DNA of 64,000 nt, from the NCBI RefSeq assembly GCF_051014685.1, contig NW_027478396.1:1364001-1428000 (forward strand). The letters are read 5' to 3'. The position numbers and the translations under genes are program-made. The notes under the pieces are model-generated. The model did not search any database. It saw nothing but the letters and a program-made list of their open reading frames with translations, and was not told where the DNA came from. This document shows, piece after piece, positions 48,301 through 60,691 of the stretch. Positions within the stretch are counted from its first letter, which is position 1. Each line of letters opens with the position of its first letter. The DNA is from Ptiloglossa arizonensis (taxonomy: Eukaryota; Arthropoda; Insecta; Hymenoptera; Colletidae).

Positions 48301-49580
48301 TGATAGTTTCTCAACCATTCCTTAACTTCAAACTCCCATTACTCGCGAATGGATTGACGAACTCGAGAAATTCCTGTTGCATCTGAAATTAGAAACTCGC
48401 CCTATTAGAAAGATATGTGTGTTTTTCCCCTAGGCCTTTGTAGTTATTGGTTTCGAGTATCAGACTTGCGAAAATTTTGATAGTTTCTCAACCATTCCTT
48501 AACTTCAATCTCCCATTTCTCGCGAACGGATTGACGAACTCGAGAAATTCCTGTTGCATCTTAAAGTAGAAACTCGCCCGATTACAAAGATATGTGTGTT
48601 TTTAACCTAGGCCTTTGCAGGTATTGGTTTCGGGTATCAGATTTTCGAAAATTTTGATAGTTTCTCAACCATTCCTTAACTTCAAACTCCCATTTCTCGC
48701 GAACGGATTGACGAACTCGAGAAATTCCTGTTGCATCTGAAAGTAGAAACTCGCCCGATTACAAAGATATGTGTATTTCTCCCCTAGGCCTTGGTAGTTA
48801 TTGGTTTCGAGTATCAGACTTGCGAAAATGTTGATGGTTTCTCAAACATTCCTTAACTTCAAACTCCCATATATCACGCACGGATTGACGAACTCGAGAA
48901 ATTCCTGTTGCATCTGAGAGTGGAAACCAGCCCGATTACAAAGGTATGTGTATTTTTCCCCTAGGCCTTGGTAGTTATTGGTTTCGAGTATCAGACTTGC
49001 GAAAATTTTGATGGTTCCTCAACCATTCCTTAATTTCAAACCCCCATATCTCGCGAACGGATTGACGAACTCGAGAAATTCCTGTTGCTCCTAAAAGTAG
49101 GAACTCGCCCGATTACAATGGTGTTTGTACTTTTCCCCTAGGCCATTCCAGTTATTGGTTTCGAGAATCACACCACCGAAAATTTTGATGGTTTCTCAAC
49201 CATTCCTTAACTTCAAACTCCCATATCTCGCGAACGGATTGACGAACTCGAGAAATTACTGTTGCATCTAAAAGTAGGAACTCGCCCGATTACAATGGTG
49301 TGTGTACTTTTCCCCTAGGCCATTCCAGTTATTGGTTTCGAGAATCACACCACCGAAAATTTTGATGGTTTCTCAAGCATTCCTTAACTTCAAACTCCCA
49401 TATCTCGCGAACGGATTGACGAACTCGAGAAATTCCTGTTGCATGTGAAAGGGGAAACTCGCCCGATTACAAAGATATGTGTGTTTTTCCCCTAGGCCTT
49501 TGTAGTTATTGGTTTCGTGTATCAGACTTGCGAAAATTTTGATGGTTTCTTATCCATTCCTTAACTTCAAACTCCCACTT
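45332..49580 (+). repeat. 4249-bp (24-mer) HOR, copy B
   Basis: ATTCCTTCTG is at 45360 and GTGAGGTTTTCACC at 47180, both exactly 4249 bp after copy A. The front half agrees with copy C at all four positions where A is private. The back half agrees with A at five sites where C differs: TTTGCAGGTATTGG with GATTTTCG at 48618-48653, CTCAAACATTCC at 48846, and GAAATTACTG at 49258. B is therefore a front-C, back-A hybrid. Confidence 0.93.
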
Positions 49581-52500
49581 CTCGCGAACGGATTGACGAA
49601 CTCGAGAAATTCCTTCTGCATCTGAAAGTAGAAAAGTCGCCCGATTACAAAGATATGTGTGTTTTTCACCTAGGCCTTTGAAGTTATTGGTTTCGCGTAT
49701 CAGACTTGCGAAAATTGTGATAGTTTCTCAACCATTCCTTAACTTCAAACTCCCATTTCTCGCGTACGGATTGACGAACTCGAGAAATTCCTGTTGCATC
49801 TGAAAGTAGAAACTCGCCCGATTAAAAAGATATGTGTGTTTTTCCCCTAGGCCTTTGTAGTTATTGGTTTCGTGTATCAGACTTGCGAAAATTTTGATGG
49901 TTCCTCAACCATTCCTTAATTTCAAACTCCCATATCTCGCGAACGGATTGACGAACTCGAGAAATTCCTGTTGCATCTAAAAGTAGGAACTCGTCCGATT
50001 ACAATGGTGTGTGAACTTTTCCCCTAGGCCATTCCAGTTATTGGTTTCGAGTATCAGACCACCGAAAATTTTGATGGTTTCTCAAGCATTCCTTAACTTC
50101 AAACTCCCATATCTCGCGAACCGATTGACGAACTCGAGAAATTCCTGTTGCATCTGAAAGTGGAAACTCGCCCGATAACAAAGGTATGTGTATTTTCCCC
50201 CTAGGCCATTCCAGTTATTGGTTTCGAGTATCAGACTTGCGAAAATGTTGATGGTTTCTCAACCATTCCTTAACTTCAAACTCCCATATCTCGCGCACGG
50301 ATTGACGAACTCGAGAAATTCCTGTTGCATCTGAGAGTGGAAACCGGCCCGATTACAAAGGTATGTGTATTTTTCCCCTAGGCCTTGGTAGTTATTGGTT
50401 TCGAGTATCAGACTTGCGAAAATTTTGATGGTTCCTCAACCATTCCTTAATTTCAAACTCCCATATCTCGCGAACGGATTGACGAACTCGAGAAATTTCT
50501 GTTGCATCTGAAAGTGAAAACTCGCCCGATTACAATGGTGTGTGTACTTTTCCCCTATGCCATTCCAGTTATTGGTTTCCAGTATCAGACCAGCGAAAAT
50601 TTTGAAGGTTTCTCAACCATTCCTTAAATGCAAACTCCCATATCTCGCGAACGGATTGACGAACTCGAGAAATTTCTATTGCATCTGAAAGTGAAAAGTC
50701 GCCCGATTACAATGGTGTGTGTACTTTTCCCCTAGGCCATTCCTGTTATTGGTTTCGAGTATCAGACCAGCGAGAATTTTGATGGTTTCTCAACCATTCC
50801 TTAACTTCAAACTCCCATATCTCGGGAAAGGATTGACGAACTCGAGAAATTCCTGTTGCATCTGAGAGTGGAAACCGGCCCGATTACAAAGGTGTGTGTA
50901 TTTTTCCTCTAGGCCTTGGTAGTTATTGGTTTCGATTATCAGACTTGCGAAAATTTTGATAGTTCCTCAACCATTCCTTAATTTCAAACTCCCATATCTC
51001 GCGAACGGATTGACGAACTCGAGAAATTTCTGTTGCATCTGAAAGTGGAAACTCGCCCGATTACAAAGGTATGTGTATTTATCTCCAAGGCCTTTGTAGT
51101 TATTGGTTTCGAGTATCAGACTTGCGAAAATTTTGATGGTTTCTCAACCATTCCTTAATTTCAAACTCCCATATCTCACGAACGGATTGACGAACTCGAG
51201 AAATTCCTGTTGCATCTGAAAGTGAAAACTCGCCCGATTACAATGGTGTGTGTACTTTTCCCCTAGGCCATTCCAGTTATTGGTTTCGAGTATCAGACCG
51301 CCGAAAATTTTGATGGTTTCTCAAGCATTCCTTAACTTCAAACTCCCATATCTCGCGAACGGATTGACGAAATCGAGAAATTCCTGTTGCATCTGAAAGT
51401 AGAAAATCGCCCGGTTACAAAGATATGTGAGGTTTTCACCTTGGCCTTTGTAGTTATTGGTTTCGAGTATCAGACTTGCGAAAATTTTGATAGTTTCTCA
51501 ACCATTCCTTAACTTCAATCTCCCATTTCTCGCGAACGGATTGACGAACTCGAGAAATTCCTGTTGCATCTTAAAGTAGAAACTCGCCCGATTACAAAGA
51601 TATGTGTGTTTTTAAACTAGGCCTTTGTAGTTATTGGTTTCGGGTATCAGACTTTCGAAAATTTTGATAGTTTCTCAACCATTCCTTAACTTCAAACTCC
51701 CATTTCTCGCGAACGGATTGACGAACTCGAGAAATTCCTGTTGCATCTGAAAGTAGAAACTCGCCCGATTACAAAGATATGTGTATTTTTCCCCTAGGCC
51801 TTGGTGGTTATTGGTTTCGAGTATCAGACTTGCGAAAATTTTGATAGTTTCTCAACCATTCCTTAACTTCAAACTCCCATTTCTCGCGAACGGATTGACG
51901 AACTCGAGAAATTCCTGTTGCATCTGAAAGTAGAAACATGCCCGATTACAATGGTGTGTGTACTTTTCCCCTAGGCCATTCCAGTTATTGGTTTCGAGTA
52001 TCAGACTTGCGAAAATGTTGATGGTTTCTCAACCATTCCTTAGCTTCAAACTCCCATATCTCACGCACGGTTTGACGAACTCGAGAAATTCCTGTTGCAT
52101 CTGAGAGTGGAAACCGGCCCGATTACAAAGGTATGTGTATTTTTCCCCTAGGCTTTGGTAGTTATTGGTTTCGAGTATCAGACTTGCGAAAATTTTGATG
52201 GTTCCTCAACCATTCCTTAATTTCAAACCCCCATATCTCGCGAACGGATTGACGAACTCGAGAAATTCCTGTTGCTTCTAAAAGTAGGAACTCGCCCGAT
52301 TACAATGGTGTTTGTACTTTTCCCCTAGGCCTTTGTAGTTATTCGTTTCGAGTATCAGACTTGCGAAAATTTTGATAGTTTCTCAACCATTCCTTAACTT
52401 CAAACTCCCATTTCTCGCGAACAGATTGACGAACTCAAGAAATTCCGGTTGCATCTTAAAGTAGAAAATCGCCCTATTACAAAGATATGTGTTATTTTCA

Positions 52501-53625
52501 CCTTGGCCTTTGTAGTTATTGGTTTCGAGTATCAGATTTGCGAAAATTTTGATAGTTTCTCAACCATTCCTTAACTTCAAACTCCCATTACTCGCGAATG
52601 GATTGACGAACTCGAGAAATTCCTGTTGCATCTGAAATTAGAAACTCGCCCTATTAGAAAGATATGTGTGTTTTTCCCCTAGGCCTTTGTAGTTATTGGT
52701 TTCGAGTATCAGACTTGCGAAAATTTTGATAGTTTCTCAACCATTCCTTAACTTCAATCTCCCATTTCTCGCGAACGGATTGACGAACTCGAGAAATTCC
52801 TGTTGCATCTTAAAGTAGAAACTCGCCCGATTACAAAGATATGTGTGTTTTTAACCTAGGCCTTTGTAGTTATTGGTTTCGGGTATCAGACTTTCGAAAA
52901 TTTTGATAGTTTCTCAACCATTCCTTAACTTCAAACTCCCATTTCTCGCGAACGGATTGACGAACTCGAGAAATTCCTGTTGCATCTGAAAGTAGAAACT
53001 CGCCCGATTACAAAGATATGTGTATTTCTCCCCTAGGCCTTGGTAGTTATTGGTTTCGAGTATCAGACTTGCGAAAATGTTGATGGTTTCTCAACCATTC
53101 CTTAACTTCAAACTCCCATATATCACGCACGGATTGACGAACTCGAGAAATTCCTGTTGCATCTGAGAGTGGAAACCAGCCCGATTACAAAGGTATGTGT
53201 ATTTTTCCCCTAGGCCTTGGTAGTTATTGGTTTCGAGTATCAGACTTGCGAAAATTTTGATGGTTCCTCAACCATTCCTTAATTTCAAACCCCCATATCT
53301 CGCGAACGGATTGACGAACTCGAGAAATTCCTGTTGCTCCTAAAAGTAGGAACTCGCCCGATTACAATGGTGTTTGTACTTTTCCCCTAGGCCATTCCAG
53401 TTATTGGTTTCGAGAATCACACCACCGAAAATTTTGATGGTTTCTCAACCATTCCTTAACTTCAAACTCCCATATCTCGCGAACGGATTGACGAACTCGA
53501 GAAATTCCTGTTGCATCTAAAAGTAGGAACTCGCCCGATTACAATGGTGTGTGTACTTTTCCCCTAGGCCATTCCAGTTATTGGTTTCGAGAATCACACC
53601 ACCGAAAATTTTGATGGTTTCTCAA
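49581..53625 (+). repeat. 4249-bp (24-mer) HOR, copy C (incomplete)
   Basis: ATTCCTTCTG is at 49609 and GTGAGGTTTTCACC at 51429, again at lag 4249. Homology ends at about 53625, where A and B have CTCAAGCATT and this copy CTCAACCATT; the final monomer with GCATGTGAAAGGGG is missing. Back-half bases differ from A and B: TTTGTAGTTATTGG with GACTTTCG (52865-52900), CTCAACCATTCC, and GAAATTCCTG. Confidence 0.92.
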
Positions 53626-55231
53626 CCATTCCTTAACTTCAAACTCCCATATCTCCCGAACGGATTGACGAACTCGAGAAATTCCTGTTGCATCTAAAAG
53701 TAGGAACTCGCCCGATTACAATGGTGTGTGTACTTTTCCCCTAGGCCATTCCAGTTATTGGTTTCGAGTATCAGACCACCGAAAATTTTGATGGTTTCTC
53801 AAGCATTCCTTAATTTCAAACTCCCATATCTCGCGAACGGATTGACGAACTCGAGAAATTCCTGTTGCATCTGAAAGTGGAAACTCGCCCGATTACAAAG
53901 ATATGTGTGTTTTTCACCTAGGCCTTTGTAGTTATTGGTTTCGGGTATCAGACTTGCGAAAATTTTGTTAGTTTCTCAACCATTCCTTAACTTCAAACTC
54001 CCATTTCTCGCGAACGGATTGACGAACTCGAGAAATTCCTGTTGCATCTGAAAGTAGAAACTCGCCCGATTACAAAGATATGTGTATTTCTCCCCTAGGC
54101 CTTGGTAGTTATTGGTTTCGAGTATCAGACTTGCGAAAGTTTTGATAGTTTCTCAACCATTCCTTAACTTCAAACTCCCATTTCTCGCGAACGGATTGAC
54201 GAACTCGAGAAATTCCTGTTGCATCTGAAAGTAGAAACATGCCCGATTACAATGGTGTGTGTACTTTTCCCCTAGGCCATTCCAGTTATTGGTTTCGAGT
54301 ATCAGACTTGCGAAAATGTTGATGGTTTCTCAACCATTCCTTAACTTCAAACACCCATATATCACGCACGGATTGACGAACTCGAGAAATTCCTGTTGCA
54401 TCTGAGAGTGGAAACCAGCCCGATTACAAAGGTATGTGTATTTTTCCCCTAGGCCTTGGTAGTTATTGGTTTCGAGTATCAGACTTGCGAAAATTTTGAT
54501 GGTTCCTCAACCATTCCTTAATTTCAAACCCCCATATCTCGCGAACGGATTGACGAACTCGAGAAATTCCTGTTGCTCCTAAAAGTAGGAACTCGCCCGA
54601 TTACAATGGTGTTTGTACTTTTCCCCTAGGCCTTTGTAGTTATTCGTTTCGAGTATCAGACTTTCGAAAATTTTGATGGTTTCTCAAGCATTCCTTAAGT
54701 TCAAACTCCCATATCTCGCGAACGGATTGACGAACTCAAGAAATTCCTGCTGCATCTGAATGTGAAAACTCGCCCGATTACAAAGATATGTGTGTTTTTC
54801 ACCTAGGCCTTTGTAGTTATTGGTTTCGTGTATCAGACTTGCGAAAATTTTGATAGTTCCTTAACCATTCCTTAATTTCAAACTCCCATATCTCGCGAAC
54901 GGATTGACGAACTCGAGAAATTCCTGTTGCATCTAAAAGTAGGAACTCGTCCGATTACAATGGTGTGTGTACTTTTCCCCTAGGCCATTCCAGTTATTGG
55001 TTTCGAGTATCAGACCACCGAAAATTTTGATGGTTTCTCAAGCATTCCTTAACTTCAAACTGCCATACCTCGCGAACACATTGACGAACTCCAGAAGTTC
55101 CTGTTGCATGTGAAAGTAGAATCTCGCCCGATTACAATGGTATATGTATTTTTCCCCTAGGCATTTGTAGTTGTTGGTTTCGAGTATCAGACTTGCGAAA
55201 ATTTTGATGGTTTCTCAACCATTCCTTAACC
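53626..55231 (+). repeat. Right-family mosaic after the HOR
   Basis: Monomers reuse HOR pieces out of order: CTCCCGAACGG (53653), CTAAAAGTAGGAACTCGCCC repeats, GAAACATGCCCGATTAC, CACCCATATATCACGC (54350 region, a variant of 44625), and GTTGCTCCTAAAAGTAGG. New spellings appear near 55060: CATACCTCGCGAACACATTG and GAACTCCAGAAG. This looks like rearranged edge material of the 4249-bp HOR (inference). No unique DNA is present. Confidence 0.72.
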
Positions 55232-57681
55232 TCAAACTCCCATATCTCGCGAACGGATTGACGAACTCGAGAAATTCTTGTTGCATCTGAAAGTGGAAAC
55301 TCGCCCGATTACAAAGGTATGTGTATTTTCCACCTAGACCATTCCAGGTATTGGTTTCGAGTATCAGACTTGCGAAAATGTTGATGGTTTCTCAACCATT
55401 CCTTAACTTCAAACTCCCATATCTCGCGAACGGATTGACGAACTCAAGAAATTCCTGCTGCATCTGAATGTGAAAACTCGCCCGATTACAAAGATATGTG
55501 TGTTTTTCACCTAGGCCTTTGTAGTTATTGGTTTCGCGTATCAGACTTGCGAATATTTTGTTAGTTTCTCAACCATTCCTTAACTTCAAACTCCCATTTC
55601 TCGCGAACGGATTGGCGAACCCGAGAAATTCCTGTTGCATCTGAAAGTAGAAACTCGCCCGATTACAAAGATATGTGTGTTTTTCCCCTAGGCCTTTGTA
55701 GTTATTGGTTTCGTGTATCAGACTTGCGAAAATTTTGATAGTTCCTTAACCATTCCTTAATTTCAAACTCCCATATCTCGCGAACGGATTGACGAACTCG
55801 AGAAATTCCTGTTGCATCTAAAAGTAGGAACTCGTCCGATTACAATGGTGTGTGTACTTTTCCCCTAGGCCATTCCAGTTATTGGTTTCGAGTATCAGAC
55901 CACCGAAAATTTTGATGGTTTCTCAAGCATACCTTAACTTCAAACTCCCATATCTCGCGAACGGATTGACGAACTCGAGAAATTCCTGTTGCATCTGAAA
56001 GTGGAAACTCTCCCGATTACAAAGGTATGTGAATTTTCCCCCTAGGCCATTCCAGTTATTGGTTTCGAGTATCAGACTTGCGAAAATGTTGATGGTTTCT
56101 CAACCATTCCTTAACTTCAAACTCCTATATCTCGCGCACGGATTGACGAACTCGAGAAATTCCTGTTGCATCTGAGAGTGGAAACATGCCCGATTACAAT
56201 GGCGTGTGTACTTTTCCCCTAGGCCATTCCAGTTATTGGTTTCGAGTATCAGACTTGCGAAAATGTTGATGGTTTCTCAACCGTTCCTTAACTTCAAACT
56301 CCCATATCTCGCGAACGGATTGACGAACTCGAGAAATTCCTGTTGCTTCTAAAAGTAGGAACTCGCCCGATTACAATGGTGTTTGTACTTTTCCCCTAGG
56401 CCTTTGTAGTTATTCGTTTCGAGTATCAGACTTTCGAAAATTTTGAAGGTTTCTCAAGCATTCCTTAAGTTCAAACTCCCATATCTCGCGAACGGATTGA
56501 CGAACTCGAGAAATTCCTGTTGCATCTGAAAGTGGAAACTCGCCCGATTACAGAGGTATGTGTATTTTTCTCCTAGGCCTTTGTAGTTATTGGTTTCGTG
56601 TATCAGACTTGCGAAAACTTCGATGGCTTCTCAACCATTCCTTAATTTCAAACTCCCATATCTCGCGAACGGATTGACGAACTCGAGAAATTCCTGTTGC
56701 ATCTGATAGTGGAAACTCGCCCGATTACAAAGGTATGTTTATTTTTCCCCTAGGCCATTGTAGTTATTGGTTTCGAGTATCAGACTTGCGAAAATTTTTA
56801 TAGTTTCTCAACCATTCCTTAACTTCATTCTCCCATTTCTCGCGAACGGATTGACGAACTCTAGAAATTCCTGATGCATCTTAAAGTAGAAACTCGCCCG
56901 ATTACAAAGATATGTGTGTTTTTCACCTAGGCCTTTGTAGTTATTGGTTTCGTGTATCAGACTTGCGAAAATTTTGATAGTTTCTCAACTATTCCTTAAC
57001 TTCAATCTCCCATTTCTCGCGAACGGATTGACGAACACGAGAAATTCCTGTTGCATCTGAAAGTAGAAACTCGCGCGATTACAAAGATATGTGTATTTTT
57101 CCCCTAGGCCTTGGTAGTTATTGGTTTCGAGTATCAGACTTGCGAAAATTTTGATGGTTCCTCAACCATTCCTTAATTTCAAACTCCCATATCTCGCGAA
57201 CGGATTGACGAACTCGAGAAATTCCTGTTGCATCTAAAAGTAGGAACTCGTCCGATTACAATGGTGTGTGTACTTTTCCCCTAGGCCTTTGTAGTTATTC
57301 GTTTCGAGTATCAGACTTTCGAAAATTTTGATGGTTTCTCAAGCATTCCTTAAGTTCAAACACCCATATCTCGCGAACGGATTGACGAACTCGAGAAATT
57401 CCTGTTGCATCTGAAAGTGGAAACTCGCCCGATTACAAAGGTATGTGTATTTTTCTCCTAGGCCTTTGCAGTTATTGGTTTCGAGTATCAGACTTGCGAA
57501 AACTTTGATGGTTTCTCAAGCATTCCTTAAGTTCAAACTCCCATATCTCGCGAACGGATTGACGAACTCGAGAAATTCCTGTTGCATCTGAGAGTAGAAA
57601 CACGCCCGATTACAAAGATATGTATGGGGTCCCCCTAGGCTTTTGTAGTTATTGGTTTCGTGTATCAGACTTGCGAAAATT
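55232..57681 (+). repeat. 17-18-monomer duplication, copy 1
   Basis: Matches 58419-60691 at lag 3187 (18 x 177 + 1), for example CTAGACCATTCCAGG at 55334 and 58521 and GTTTCGCGTATCAG at 55531 and 58718. After an extra monomer here at about 56340-56520 (GTTGCTTCTAAAAGTAGG, GTTTGTACTTTTCC) the lag becomes 3010. Markers: GAACTCAAGAAATTCC, TTTTGTTAGTTTC, GATTGGCGAAC, ACTCCTATATCTCGCGC, CAACCGTTCC, AACTTCGATGGCTTC, ACTCTAGAAATTCCTGATGC, CTCAACTATTCC, and GGGGTCCCCCTAGG (57631 region). Confidence 0.85.
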
Positions 57682-58418
57682 TTGATGGTTCCTCAACCAA
57701 TCCTTAATTTCAAACTCCCATATCTCGCGAACGGATTGACAAACTCGAGAAATTCCTGTTGCATCTAGAAGTAGGAACTCGTCAGATTACAATGGTGTGT
57801 GTACTTTTCCCCTAGGCCATTCCAGTTATTGGTTTCGAGTATCAGAACACCGAAAATTTTGATGGTTTCTCAAGCATTCCTTAGCTTCAAACTCCCATAT
57901 CTCGCGAACGGATTGACGAACTCGAGAAATTCCTGTTGCATCTGAAAGTGGAAACTCGCCCGATTACAAAGGTATGTGTATTTTTTCCCCTAGGCCATTG
58001 TAGTTATTGGTTTCGAGTATCAGACTTGCGAAAATTTTGATAGTTTCTCAACGATTCCTTAACTTCAAACTCCCATTTCTCGCGAACGGATTGACGAACT
58101 CGAGAAATTGCTGTTGCATCTTAAAGTAGAAACTCGCCTGATTTCAAAGGTATGTGTATTTTTCCCCTAGGCCTTGGTAGTTATTGGTTTCAAGTATCCG
58201 ACTTGCGAAAATTTTGATGGTTCCTCAACCATTCCTTAATTTCAAACTCCCATATCTCGCGAACGGATTGACGAACTCGAGAAATTCCTGTTGCATCTAA
58301 AAGTAGGAACTCGTCCGATTACAATGGTGTGTGTACTTTTCCCCTAGGCCATTCCAGTTATTGGTTTCGAGTATCAGACCACCGAAAATTTTGATGGTTT
58401 CTCAAGCATTCCTTAACT
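57682..58418 (+). repeat. Spacer monomers between the two 17-18-mer copies
   Basis: About four right-family monomers: CCTCAACCAATCC, CTAGAAGTAGGAACTCGTCAG, GAACACCGAAAA, TATTTTTTCCCCTAGG (one added T, 57985 region), CTCAACGATTCC, AGAAATTGCTG and TTTCAAGTATCCG. They carry more single-copy spellings than their neighbours. Nothing non-satellite is present. Confidence 0.72.
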
Positions 58419-60691
58419 TCAAACTCCCATATCTCGCGAACGGATTGACGAACTCGAGAAATTCTTGTTGCATCTGAAAGTGGAAACTCGCCCGATTACA
58501 AAGGTATGTGTATTTTCCACCTAGACCATTCCAGGTATTGGTTTCGAGTATCAGACTTGCGAAAATGTTGATGGTTTCTCAACCATTCCTTAACTTCAAA
58601 CTCCCATATCTCGCGAACGGATTGACGAACTCAAGAAATTCCTGCTGCATCTGAATGTGGAAACTCGCCCGATTACAAAGATATGTGTGTTTTTCACCTA
58701 GGCCTTTGTAGTTATTGGTTTCGCGTATCAGACTTGCGAAAATTTTGTTAGTTTCTCAACCATTCCTTAACTTCAAACTCCCATTTCTCGCGAACGGATT
58801 GGCGAACTCGAGAAATTCCTGTTGCATCTGAAAGTAGAAACTCGCCCGATTACAAAGATATGTGTGTTTTTCCCCTAGGCCTTTGTAGTTATTGGTTTCG
58901 TGTATCAGACTTGCGAAAATTTTGATAGTTCCTCAACCATTCCTTAATTTCAAACTCCCATATCTCGCGAACGGATTGACGAACTCGAGAAATTCCTGTT
59001 GCATCTAAAAGTAGGAACTCGTCCGATTACAATGGTGTGTGTACTTTTCCCCTAGGCCATTCCAGTTATTGGTTTCGAGTATCAGACCACCGAAAATTTT
59101 GATGGTTTCTCAAGCATTCCTTAACTTCAAACTCCCATATCTCGCGAACGGATTGACGAACTCGAGAAATTCCTGTTGCATCTGAAAGTGGAAACTCTCC
59201 CGATTACAAAGGTATGTGTATTTTCCCCCTAGGCCATTCCAGTTATTGGTTTCGAGTATCAGACTTGCGAAAATGTTGATGGTTTCTCAACCATTCCTTA
59301 ACTTCAAACTCCTATATCTCGCGCACCGATTGACGAACTCGAGAAATTCCTGTTGCATCTGAGAGTGGAAACATGCCCGATTACAATGGCGTGTGTACTT
59401 TTCCCCTAGGCCATTCCAGTTATTGGTTTCGAGTATCAGACTTGCGAAAATGTTGATGGTTTCTCAACCGTTCCTTAACTTCAAACTCCCATATCTCGCG
59501 AACGGATTGACGAACTCGAGAAATTCCTGTTGCATCTGAAAGTGGAAACTCGCCCGATTACAGAGGTATGTGTATTTTTCTCCTAGGCCTTTGTAGTTAT
59601 TGGTTTCGTGTATCAGACTTGCGAAAACTTCGATGGCTTCTCAACCATTCCTTAATTTCAAACTCCCATATCTCGCGAACGGATTGACGAACTCGAGAAA
59701 TTCCTGTTGCATCTGATAGTGGAAACTCGCCCGATTACAAAGGTATGTTTATTTTTCCCCTAGGCCATTGTAGTTATTGGTTTCGAGTATCAGACTTGCG
59801 AAAATTTTTATAGTTTCTCAACCATTCCTTAACTTCATTCTCCCATTTCTCGCGAACGGATTGACGAACTCTAGAAATTCCTGATGCATCTTAAAGTAGA
59901 AACTCGCCCGATTACAAAGATATGTGTGTTTTTCACCTAGGCCTTTGTAGTTATTGGTTTCGGGTATCAGACTTGCGAAAATTTTGATAGTTTCTCAACT
60001 ATTCCTTAACTTCAATCTCCCATTTCTCGCGAACGGATTGACGAACACGAGAAATTCCTGTTGCATCTGAAAGTAGAAACTCGCCCGATTACAAAGATAT
60101 GTGTATTTTTCCCCTAGGCCTTGGTAGTTATTGGTTTCGAGTATCAGACTTGCGAAAATTTTGATGGTTCCTCAACCATTCCTTAATTTCAAACTCCCAT
60201 ATCTCGCGAACGGATTGACGAACTCGAGAAATTCCTGTTGCATCTAAAAGTAGGAACTCGTCCGATTACAATGGTGTGTGTACTTTTCCCCTAGGCCTTT
60301 GTAGTTATTCGTTTCGAGTATCAGACTTTCGATAATTTTGATGGTTTCTCAAGCATTCCTTAAGTTCAAACACCCATATCTCGCGAACGGATTGACGAAC
60401 TCGAGAAATTCCTGTTGCATCTGAAAGTGGAAACTCGCCCGATTACAAAGGTATGTGTATTTTTCTCCTAGGCCTTTGCAGTTATTGGTTTCGAGTATCA
60501 GACTTGCGAAAACTTTGATGGTTTCTCAAGCATTCCTTAAGTTCAAACTCCCATATCTCGCGAACGGATTGACGAACTCGAGAAATTCCTGTTGCATCTG
60601 AGAGTAGAAACACGCCCGATTACAAAGATATGTATGTGGTCCCCCTAGGCTTTTGTAGTTATTGGTTTCGTGTATCAGACTTGCGAAAAAT
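58419..60691 (+). repeat. 17-18-monomer duplication, copy 2
   Basis: Second copy of 55232-57681, one monomer shorter. Differences seen: GAATGTGGAAACTCG for GAATGTGAAAACTCG, GCGCACCGATTG for GCGCACGGATTG (59322 region), GACTTTCGATAATTTTG near 60325 for GACTTTCGAAAATTTTG, and GTATGTGGTCCCCC for GTATGGGGTCCCCC (60630 region). Confidence 0.85.

Noticed and set aside
41083..53625. Possible assembly artefact creating the three HOR copies
   Set aside because: The copies carry several distinct variants in a consistent pattern (A-private in front, A/B-shared in back), and copy C ends early, which a simple duplicated contig would not show. It cannot be fully excluded without reads.
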